A stretch of 64,000 bases of DNA. Origin: Eopsaltria australis (lineage: Eukaryota > Chordata > Aves > Passeriformes > Petroicidae). Below, piece by piece: positions 12,501 through 24,500 of the stretch (position 1 is the stretch's first letter; each line of letters starts with the position of its first letter). Where the stretch lies: contig JAVTVJ010000342.1 of the NCBI GenBank assembly GCA_034509425.1, forward strand, positions 1,674,001 to 1,738,000, in the 5' to 3' direction. The translations under genes and the position numbers were made by a program. Below the pieces are notes generated by a model that worked only from the letters and a program-made list of their open reading frames with translations, was not told the origin of the DNA and searched no databases.

Positions 12501-15500
12501 CAGCAAGAAGGCTGCACCCAGCCCTCAGTGCAGCAGCATCCAGTGTAATTAGCAGTGCCTTGTTTGAGAGGATGAAATGTTATTGTGGCTACATTATAGC
12601 CACAAACTTTTACCTGTTACTGACACTGCTGGATTTCTGTTGACTCTTAACTGTGTTTCAAAGTGCTGACCTCCCTGATTTATTTCTGGAGCAGGGCACC
12701 TTTCTGGTTGGCCAGCCTTCACCTCAGGGCTCTGGGAAGCAGCTGACTCCAGCATCAGTTGTTCAGGGCAGTGTAGGAGTTGGAGCATCTTCCACACAAG
12801 GACAAGCCCTGAAAGTGATAACTGGACAGAAAACAGCTCTGTTTACACAGGTAATGTGCAGGTGATGTGTTTCTCTCCTACTGTTTTTGTCAGATAAAGC
12901 ACAGGAACCACAGCCACACATTACTGAGAGCATTTCTCTTTCATAGTTGTTGGGTTTGATGTGGGTTTTTGTACAATTGTGGTGCTGGCTGTACCATGAT
13001 GAGGAGAGCACACAAAGGTTGAGTTTCATCAGACTACAGATTTCCATCTTTATTTCTCTTCTCAGAGGATGTCAGTTTAGAATCTGTGTAAGCTTGGGGT
13101 TGTTGCCTTGTAAATGGGCTCTGAGATTTCTCAGTGAAATTAAATTGGAAAAGTGAATAGAGTCAGGTGCAAAAATGTGCTTAAATCCTTGAACTTTAGA
13201 AATGGATCGCCTGCTAAAGCAGGTTTGGTACCCATCAAAGGTTCTTCTTTTAAAAACTGCCAAGTAGTCCCTATGAAATTCAAGTGCCCCAAGAGTACTC
13301 ACAACTGATTATCCAGAATTCAAGATTGATAGACATATATTTGCAAAGTCAACACTGATAAAGTTGATTTCTGAGGTGATAATTTTGTTCCAGCAATTAT
13401 TGCCAGAATTTGATTTTTTCAAAAGTATTTTGAAAATATTTTCTAGTAATATAAAAAGCATTAATTGTGTTTATTTTGTTGGTGTTGTTCTGAGTTGGTT
13501 TTTTAAAATAATTTAAAACCCAAACTAATAGACTGTTTTCCTTATGCTGCATTCCTTCTCAAAGGCTGCATCCAGTGGACAGACATCACTGGTGAAAATA
13601 TCAGATGGCTCTATAAAATCAGTGCCTGCCTCATCCCAGCTCTCCAAACCTGGCACCACGGTGCTGAGAGTATCAGGAGGTGTCATCACCACGGCTGCTC
13701 CTGCCGTGGCCCTCCCCTCCAATGGGGTGGCCCAGGTGAGGAACAGCCCTGCCGGTGTCCTGTAGTGCAGTGTTGGCACTCCTGCCATGACAGTCCCAGG
13801 AAAGGATTTGTGCTGCTTTTCTCCCCTGCTGGTGTTCTTCCAGTCAGCTTGCTGGTGGGTCTGCTCTTGTTTCAAGCAGCAATGAGCAGCCTGTGGGGGC
13901 TCCTGAGAGCACAGGCTGCTGGCAGCAGCTGCTGGGTCCTGGCTGTGTGCAGAGGCGGTCACTGCTCTCCACCCCAGGGCAGCTGTGGCACTGCAGCCTG
14001 GGAAGGAGCTGCTTTGGCATGGAGGGAGGCAGGATGCAAAACATCTGTGTTCCTGAAGTGAATGCTCCTGTGGGGATGCAGCCATGGATCCAATTGATGC
14101 AGGATCCACCTGGAGTGGAGCTGCAGCACATGGAGAGGAGAGGAGGCAGCAAATAATTCACTCAGGGCCTGTTTCTTTCTATGAGCTCCTAATCTGTGCC
14201 TCCCAAATGCCTCTGGAGAGTTGATGCCATGCTGCCACAGCCTCCATTCTCTAGGTACCATCATTGTGTGTGGGCTTTGGGATATGAGCTTGAGAATCTC
14301 TTGCTTCCTGTCAATTGAGAGATAAATATTTGGGTTTGCTACTTATATTACTTTTATTTCCTTGTTGTGCTTATTTTTGAATCACCTGTGACACGAAAAG
14401 GGATTTGTTATCCCTCTCTGCCTCTTTTCAGCAAACAGATAATGCAGGTTCCAGTTCATCATCTTCTGGAGCTCCTGCAGTAAAGACACCTGGACAGCAG
14501 CACCAAATCTGTGTAAGCCAGAGCCAGTCCACTTCATCAGCAGTGAATAAGACTGCAGCTTCCAGTGTTGTAAGTGTTGCTTCCTTGATGACTACAGCAA
14601 CGCCTGTGACAGGAAAAGCTACAGTATCAGGTATTAAACCCCCTTCACACCCTTCCTAGAGAAACTTAGAATCCAGGTGTGAGTTCTGTAGATGTCTTCA
14701 CTGTAAATGGGAGAACAGAGTCTGCTGCATTTGTGAGTGTGTAAAAGTCATGCTTCTTAAACATCTTATTAACATAACTTTTGGCTTAACTGAGGAAATT
14801 TCTCATAATTTGGCATCCTTTTGGCATTGACTGTATCTGTTACAAATAACAACAGCATAAGTTGCCCTTTGGTATTGGAGAGGGATTTTAATTTCCATGC
14901 CAGGTTCTCACTAGAAGAGGCATTCTGCCTGTCAGGAACACAGTGTGTCACTATCAAGATATCAGCAGTCCTTGATAATCAGTCCTACAGACCTGATTAG
15001 TTTGTGGAACTCCACTGTATGCAGAGAAGTTGCATGAGCAGAATTTGTCTCTGAGGCTTTGCATCTGCTCTGCTGGGATTGAAAAGGAGAGAATCATTGG
15101 TTTGAGGGAACTGAAGGCTTTGAAGCCAAAATTCATTAAGTGCAGTGAAGTAGGCTGGATCTGGATCATTCAAGTTAATAAAAATGAGGTAATAAAAATG
15201 GACTGCCCTTATGTGGAGGAGAGTTCTCCTTATTTAGTTTTATTGTATTCCAGCATCTTTCATCTCAGGGAGAGCAAATACAGCAGGTTTGAGACTTGTG
15301 AGTCAAAATTGGAAATTTTTATTTCGATTAATTTACCTACTGGCACGTTCTGTTCACTTAAAATGGTTTCTTATGAAGTGAAAACAGAGTAAAAATACAG
15401 AAAAGAGAAAATAAGTGACACTGAGTTCATCTGACAGTGTCTTTTTGAAGCAGCTCTTCTTGTTCCCTCTCTACTCAGACTTTTAAACTTCTCCTTTCTC

Positions 15501-18500
15501 AGGTATATTTTACCCAGAGCTTGAAAATAAACAGCACAGGCTGCTAAGACTGACAGAATCCTGCAGGAAGCATTTCAGTATTTTTCTCTTTGCAAGGAAA
15601 GCAGCCAGGTGGAGTTTTTGAAGGAAATAAGCAAGACTAAATAGCTTTCAGATTAAAACTCCCATTTATGTGTCAGAATGCTGTCTAGGTTTTGTTTTGG
15701 GGGTTTTTTGTAACCTGAAACATTGATTTCATCGTGGACAACTCTTTCTTCAAGAATCTCAGAAGGAACAGTGGCTATAAAACAGTCATTTCAGTGTAAT
15801 AACAAACAAAACCTCAAAACTGTCAACATTCTGAACATTTGTGTTTTTAAAGGCAACTTTTTGAAAAGGATTTCAAACTTTCCCTTGTTTTGTATCAAGC
15901 AGTGTCTCCCACCCACCAGGCTGATAGAGTTTGTTGAAAAAGTCCCTTCTTACCAGCCTTGCTGTTGGGTCCCTTGCTGTCTCACCCTGACACATCAGGA
16001 ATGGGCAGCACTAGGTGAGGCTTCTTGCCTGGAGGTGAAAGCCTGACTGACCAGTGCTGGGCATCCTTCAAAATCAAGAAAATCAAGACATCTTCACCAG
16101 ACTTTGCATGTCCAGTACTTGGAAGGCCAGCCGTGTTTCAGTGCTTCTACTACTAATAATAATGTCAAACCAAATCATAATTACAGAATTGCCATGGTGA
16201 AACTAAGAAGTTTATTGTTGTCAGTGTTCTCAAATAGAAGCCTGCTAAATTTCCACAATCTGAAGAAAAGTTACCTACAGATTGAATACAATTACATGGA
16301 AAACAGCCAGTTTACCAGTAGAAAGGATGGACACAGGCCCAAATCACAGTGTTGGAGTGCTGGCTGTGCTGGCTTGGGGTGTCATCACAAGGAGGTGGCA
16401 TCTCCTTGTGGAGGAGAGAGCTGACAGGTGATGAGTACTCCTCACCCATGGGACTGTGGCACAGCTTGGAGTCGTGCTGATTCCTCCTGAAGCTACTGAG
16501 TGCTGCCATTGATAATGCTGTTAGTATCTGAATGTTCTGCTTGCTCTTTTGGCCTTGACTCAAATCAGGGATTTAGTTCAGTCTCCAGTTTAATGTGCCT
16601 CCCAGCCTGATTAGCCATCCTTCTGGGTGTGATCAGTGCACATTGCAGAGACACACACAACACTCAGTTCAGGTGTGTCCTTTGTCAGACCTGCTGCACA
16701 ATTGTCCCACAGTTGGAATAGAGTTGATTGTGCCCTGCTGGCTGCAGTGGGTGCTAAGCTGAGCTGCAGAGGTGTGAGTGGCACTGGGATACCTCCTTGA
16801 GAGCAGCTGTGTGAGTACAACAGAGCTGTGATTTATTGGCCTTGAGGTCTGCTCCTGACAGTGTTTTACTCTGCTGAGCCTGCTTCAGTGGAAAGGTTTG
16901 TTACATCAACTTTTGCTCAAGATTCCTTAGGTAATGAGGAGATTTGCTTTACAGCTCTCAGAGTGCTGTGCAGCATGTAAGAGTGTGCACACTGTGGTGC
17001 AGCACTGGAGCTTTCGAGCCATCTCTTGTGTCAGTGGAAATTCATCCTGACAGCTCACCCAGCTGTGGCTTGTTAAGAGGGTGGCAGTGCTAGGTTACAT
17101 GCCATCCTGCTTCGAGCAGAAAGGGAGAGAAGTAGCTGGAGATAAACTAACTGGTGTGTTTTATTTAACATTTTGTCTTCCGTTCTTCTTGCAGGGTTGC
17201 TAAAAATCCACTCAAATCAGTCTAGTCCACAGCAGGCTGTTCTGACAGTTCCCAGCCAGCTTAAACAGCTCGGTGTAAACACAGCTTCTGGAGGTGTTCA
17301 GACAATACTCATGCCTATGAACAAAGGTAAAGGGCAGAGGAGGATGACAGATGGTGTTTGAAAATCTCCTTTGACACAGGGTAGCACTTGGTCACTGTTG
17401 GCATACATGGTCCGAAGTAGAGATAGAAGAAATTGTAGCAAGGAATTCATCCCTAAACTTTGTGCTGCAAAAAGAGTGTGTTGCTTCTGAAAATGTTAAT
17501 TTGTCGAAGTGTATGAAATTTGATTTTTTTTCTTTCTTCTTTGTTGCCCCCCCCCCTTTTTTTTTTTCTTTTCATCTCCAGTGTTACAGTCACTTTCTAC
17601 CAGCAAAGTTTCAGCAGTTTCAGCAGTCACAGCAGCAAGTACAGTTGTCCCAAGTCCCTCCACGGCACCCATTGCCAAAGGTAACAAGGGATTACTTAGT
17701 AAGATAAGTAGTGAAAATAAGCTGGTGCTGCTTTATGTAAGTTGCCTGACTATGAAACTAGACTCCATGACTGTGGGTTCCTTTATTTCCATTATTGGTA
17801 GAGTTTAAATCAAGTTAAAATGACACCTGGGGACTAGGAATTTAACAGTGACTTCCCTCTCAGCAAATCCCACAGCATAGACAAGTATGGAGAAAAATGA
17901 GAATGTTCTAGAAAGCTGCAAGGAGTACCTTAAACACTCATTGTTTCAGTCCATATTTGCAGAACTGCAGAGAGCAGCAAGCATTCAACCCCAGATCTGC
18001 TGCTTCCAGCCAGATGTACCGGAGGTTGCTTTCCAGCAGCACTAGATGCAGACAGCACACACCCTGTGCACACAGAGAGAGAGGTGCAGTCCTTCCCAGG
18101 GTAAAGCGTGGGGCAGGGCTGACACACCTGCAGTCCAGTTCTGGCACAGCTGTCATGTCTCTCTCCATCCCAGCTGCATGACCAGAGTGCCTGGTTGTTT
18201 GCATTCAGCACGTCTCTCACTGCTTCTGTCTCACCAGAGTTCTGTCCTAGACGTGAGAAAGTTCACATGTCAGAATCAGTGATGCCTTCAGAGAAGTTGT
18301 CACTTTGAAATGTCACTTCTTGTTAAAACTTGATGGCTTTCTGTCCAGCTCTGTGTTTGCAGATTGGCCAGGCAGTTCAGTTTAGATCAGGCAGTCATAT
18401 GCAAAACAGCAGCAGTTGGTTATGCAGGTTTTCTGACAAGGATGAGATGCGAGCATGTGGAGATTTGAGGGGGGGAACGTGTTCTGATAGGTCTCTTTCA

Positions 18501-21500
18501 GCAGAATTGAAGGTGAAATTTGTTCATGCTTAGCAATGAGAATGCAAACAATAAATGAAGGGATGTTATGTAAGACCTTTAGTCTTACTGGAGTCTCACA
18601 GGACTGTCTGATACTTTTATCAAGCTGGCTGTACTTTTTGTCGTAAAATGTGTTCTGTTTCTTTGAAGTTAAGATGGAGCCTGATTCAACAGGACAAAAC
18701 TGCACTTCTGTGGGTACCCAAGAAGGCCAAGAAGCAGTTAAAACAGAAGAGAGCTCTGAACTTGGGAATTACGTTATCAAGTAATTGTTCATTTCTCTAT
18801 AAGGATTTCTGATCTTTGAAGTGCTGGGGGAATGGAGATGGTTCTAGGGATGTGTGCAGCAGTGTTACTTCGACCTAGAAATACATTATAAAATCCTCGG
18901 TCCCATGCATTGCTGTAACTGTACTAATCCTATTGGGTGGCATTTGTTTCAGACAGTGTTGCAATGTTTTATTTGTGAATGGATTTGTATTCAGGGTTCA
19001 CGAAAGGGGAAAAATTATTTGAAGATTTGCAGTTGTTTTGGGCTTTTTTAGAATCACAAGCTGCTAAAATCTCTTTATTATCCTCTGCTTGTATAAGTCC
19101 CACTGCCATTGCGTGTCCTTAGTCAGGTCACACTGCCCAGCTCTGAAAAAGGGCATCTGGAATGAGCAGAACTGTCCACCTTCTGGCCTCTCAAGTCTTG
19201 TTAAGCTCATATACTTCTGTAATTACTTAGTATGAGGGCTGCTTTGCTTCAGAACTAGAATGAAATAATAATGAGTATTTGATCACTGGGTGCTGTGAAA
19301 TCCAGTGCCTTGTTTGTGATGCTTTTGCAAGTACTTGTTAGTGTCTTTTTTCAACAGAACTCAAACTGCAGAATTTTTTCTGCATATTTCTTGCAGTGTG
19401 TAGGATGTCTCCTCAGCTCCTCATTCCTCCAACTTTCCTGTGTCTGTGTTTTTAAAAGTTTTGTTGCCTCAGCGTATCCCTGCAGATGCTACCCTGATGG
19501 AGAGTGTGTATAGAGACAGGAATAAACCTTCAGTCACTACACACTGTAAATTATCTTAATTATAAGATAACAATTGGAAAGTACAGTTCCTGACAGTTAA
19601 ATAGACTATGGCTTTGTATGTAAGTCCCACAAATACAAAGTTTCCCATGCTTCCTACTGGGACAGGCTGCACTAGTTACCCCTCAAAGTAGTGCTGCAGC
19701 TTGTGAGATAATGCAGGGATTTTCTGCAAGCCTGTCTTCAGTTTCTTCAGCCTGACAAATGCAGCTTCAGATGTGGACACTTTGGCAAGAGGAAGGGCTG
19801 TTTGAAATACCTTCTCTGGATTGGGGTAGAACAGTTTATCCTCACACTGCTATTTGTAATGCCTTGGGGCTAAAGACTTTAAACCATGCAGTGATTTTGG
19901 AACCTTTTACATCTGAATCATTGCTTCCTACAGCAGTCTTCACTGTGATTCTTTTTATCCCTTGCAGCATAGAATATTTGGAGAACATCCAGCAGCTTTT
20001 AACAGCAATAGTGAAGAAGGTTCCATTAATTGCTGAAAAAAGTAAGCAGTAAATTAAAAAGCTTTGCTCTGTATTGTCAGTGTATCAACAGAATGCCTTG
20101 CATACTCTGTAGCTGCAGAAGTTATTAAAATGTGAAATGAAATGAAGCCATTCTCCTAGAGAACTTACTCCAGGGGTTATTCTGGAGATGCTTAGCATTA
20201 GGTTCTTCCAGCAAAGTCAAATATGTTGTTAGCAGTTAAAATCTTTCGTCTGTTTTTTTTTTTTTTTTTGCTAGAAATAGATTGTATTTCTTCATGTAAT
20301 AGCTGCAAGTAGGTCTTCTTTCTCCTGGTTTGTCCTTAATGGATGTGGTTTTTTATTTTCTTTTTTCTCTTTTTATATTTAACACTAGGGTTTCAGCAAG
20401 CTGGCAAATACAGTAACATAGCTCACCACTGAAATGTGTTTGTTACTGGGGTTTTGCCTTCTTTTGTAAACAAAAGGGGATCATTGGCAGAGAAACATTT
20501 TAATCCTGTGTGGTACTTTATTATTTCATTCCTCTTACTCAGGTACATAACTGAAAATGTACCAGTTTTCTCTGGTAACTAATGCACTTTGAGTGAGTGG
20601 TCCTGGAGACTGGGTAGAGCAGACCCTCTCAAGCAGAGGCAGCAAAGGAGTGAGAGGCACAGTGCAGCTTTCATCACATACAGCTCTCGTGCTTCTGCCA
20701 GGAAACCTTTTCACTGGTGCTTCATTTTTATGTTGTAATTTGTGGGGGAAAAAAAATCTAGTTTTCCAAAGGAAACAATTTGGAGTAGTAAGGCAGACCT
20801 ACAGGTCTGCCTAATGGAGTTTTGTGGGGGAAAGAAGGCTTAAAACAGCTCATAGCTACAGGTGTCTGCGTATGTGACCAAGAGGGAGGCTGGTTTTGCA
20901 TCCAGAAACCAGTGTCAGTCTCTCTTGGAGAGAGCACAGCATTTTTAAGAGTTGGTTGCATTCATTGAGCATGAAATGCTTTTCCTTCTTTCTCTTTGCT
21001 AAATGACATCAAACCCAGAGTTCCTCTTACTTCACTTACTGAAAATTTAATGGAGTTTTTGAATTTGTGGTTTTTCAGGTGAGGATGTGAGCTCTTTTTG
21101 TGCCAGTTCAGTGGAACAGTATTACAGCTGGAACATTGGGAAGAGGAGGGCAGCTGAGGTAATTCTCTCGTCCAGTGGTTCATAAGCAGCCACTAGGAAT
21201 GCAAAAAGGATTTCTGAATTGTGGAACCTTCCTTGTTGTTGTCTGATTTGTTTTCTGAATAAATCTGTTATTTTAAATGGCAGCATCCTTACTGCAAGGT
21301 GCACTGATCTGTGTTCAGACAGTGATCCACTTTATTGTTCACAGGTGATGCCTGAAGGATTTTTACTGCTTTTTCTCTGAATATTTCTTACACTGTTCCC
21401 TATATTCACAGGTATCAGCATGCACACTTGTGATGCTTTAGGTGAGAGCTCAGCCCGGTTTCATGGTGTTTGTAGGGCCAGGAGACCAAACACCCCTGAA

Positions 21501-24500
21501 ACCACGGAGAGTTAGAGACCAAACACTCTGTTTTCGTGGGCCCTCAAGGTCTCCCAGCAGGACAGATTCTGTAAACTAGAAGTGAGCCCACCCAGGCCCC
21601 TTACTGGGCCCTCCTGGTAGATCTGCTAATGTGTAGAGTCTTTAATTGTACACTCGACTGGGGGGACGGGGCTTTGGCGACGCGTTCTACCTGGACGGCA
21701 GAAGCCATGGAATGGGATCCTATTAAAATACCGAGGGAAACGACCCCAACCCTCTGACCCTGTCTGAGCCTTTATTTCCTAAGACCAGAAAAAGGCATCA
21801 CAGGCTTTCTCAAGTGGAAAGGATGCTGAAGGTCATTTTTCAGTTTATTTATAGTAAGATGGCTTTTGAAGCATTTTAAAACTCCTAATTTTTTCAAACT
21901 GGTGGTACTTAATCCTCATCTCTCCCCTATGGCATGCTACAGTCAAGGGAATTTTACCCAACATACTTTGTTGTTATGGGATTGTGTCTGCTTTCTGCAG
22001 GATGAGAATTAAGGGATCTGACATGAGCAGCACTAGTGCTGAAATAGATTGTCTGTTCACCAAAGAGAAATATTTCAGTTAACCTGGACCTTTTGTATTG
22101 TGGCTTCCCTGTATTTCTTTGTAACTTTGCCATCTTGCTGTGGAGTTTCACAGGGAAGATGTTAACGCTGAATTAGATCTGCTGCTGTTGCCAGCTTAAA
22201 TGATCAGAGTTTAACCAGATTTTAAGAACATATTTTGCTCTTGTGGATTTCTTGCACTATGCCATCTTCAGTGTTACCTGGGAGATGAGACATTTCAAGT
22301 CAAGACAAATGTGACTAGACCCCAGTAAATGTGTGTCCCTTTTCTTGATGATAAAGCAAAGTTTAAATGACTGACTTCTGAGAAAAACATGTCTCTTTTC
22401 TGTTTCTCTTGCAACCTGGATTATGGTTCTGGGCTGTGAGCTAACTGTAAGTGTTCTAGCTGGATAAGCTTTCTCTTTGGTTGGTCACAGTGGCAACGAG
22501 CAATGACAGTGAGAAAGATCCTCCAAGAAATCGTGGAGAAGCATCCCAGGTTTCACAATATCACCCCCCTGAAGACAAAGCACGTGGTGCACTGGTGTCG
22601 CTGCCATGGCTACACTCCCCCTGACCCCGAGACCCTGCGCAACGAGGAGGACTCCATTGAGGATGTGCTGACACAGATTGACAGTGAGCCAGGTGAGTGG
22701 GAGGGACAGGGAGCTCCTTCCTGCCAAAGACACTGTTTATTAAGTGCCTGTGCACAAGCACGTCTGGAGAAGGCGATCCTTACTGCCTTTGTTTTAACTT
22801 AATTCACTCCAGAATAACAAAACTTTGAGATGGTATGGGCAGGCCTACGAATGGGGCTGTCCCTTGTCCCTGTCAGTCCTCATGTTTTTCTGGGGCTTCT
22901 CTTGGTTTTTATTGTGCTTTGGGGCCTTTGGAGGCTCAGTGTAGACGAATCTCATGAAAGATGATTCTTGCTTCACAGGGTAATCATTTATGAGTGGATA
23001 CACAAAGTAAGCGTAGGGAGTAATAACATTTCTGCCCTTCCGTAGATGTAGCCTCTGTTAAGACTTACCATGCAAACAGCATGAATGAGTTCAGGTACAA
23101 AACAAAAAAACCCCAAACCTAGCAGTGGCAGTGTGGAGCTCAGTGGGAGTTAAATTATCTCCAAAAGTGAGGTGAATTGGCTCGTGTGAAGCTTCATGCT
23201 TTGTATTACAGCTGCTCCATTATTCCACCAGCGTAGCTCTAGGATCCCCACAGTTCATTTTAGTATGTATTAAAATCACGTCTTTGATTTCATCCATTCT
23301 TCACAGTTAAGCTCTCTTGTTTCACCTTCAGATAATCCCTTTCCAAAAGCTGAATGTTTTTCTCTTCTGATCATACAGGGATTTAAGGTATTTCACAGAT
23401 GTGTATAGAACTGATTCTATGTTGTAAAGCCTGGCCCTGCACTGCAGTTGATGAAGGTGGAAAGGAAGCCTACATCCACCTTACAATATTTTTCTTTAAA
23501 TCACTGTATTTGTGTTTGTCTTTGAAGAGTAGAATCTGTTTGCTGCATAGCTTTGCACTGAAGGTTTTACTGGCTTGTGTCAATCATGCAGAGAAGAGGT
23601 TCCCTTTTGCCATTCCATTCTGAACCTGTCTTCTATTTTTTTCTTAACAAGCATGATAACGCTCATCACAATGTAAAAGATGACCTAGCACTCCATGGTG
23701 CCCACATAGTAAAAGCTCCACTTCTCTACACAAGCTGAAGGGCATCAGACTGATTTGCCAGTTGCCAAAAAGCTTAAAAAGCTTCTGTGAGAATGTTTGA
23801 GAGACTGACATGAGCCTGGTTTTGTATGAAATGCAGCCTTCTTGATTGGTGTAGGAGCAGATGTGGGAGAGAACCATAAGTGTCATGAAGATATAATTAG
23901 AAAGCTCTCAATGACTGTTTGCATTTCTGTTCATCCTTCTATTTGGTAGGCACTACGAAAATAACTTGCAATTACCTTAATTTCTTATCATATTTTGAGT
24001 GTGCATCTGTTTATAAACAGCTTTCCATAACCTATCATGTGTTTAATTGATTGCTTCTATTTCAGAATGCCCTTCATCTTACAGCAGTGGGGAGGAGCTG
24101 TGCCGAAAACTGGAGGAACTACAGCAATTCCTGAAACAAGAACCAGAACATGAAGAGGAAGTAGATATTCTCAGCTTTAGTGAGCCATTAAAAATAAACA
24201 TTAAGAAAGAACAGGAGGAGAAACAAGAAGAGATGAAGTTCTACATGGCTTCCTTGCCTGCATCAGAGTTTGTGAGGGACACTGCTGAGAAGGTAATAAG
24301 TGAATCATAAAGCTAATTAGAAGTGTTGTTAAGCTAGTTGTGCTCTTACATTTACTTAGTTGCATTTCTTTCATCTATATAGGCCTTGGGACTTTTTAAA
24401 GATTTTGTTTCATAAATGCCCTGGAAAACTGGACCTTCTGACTCAAGACACACAGCTGCCAGTTCTGGCAGGGGAAAGGGAAAAGTGCCAGCTGGGAGCT

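Noticed and set aside
13525..14109. 194-codon minus-strand frame
   Set aside because: It runs antisense across YEATS2 exon 10 and intron sequence, with no known similarity.
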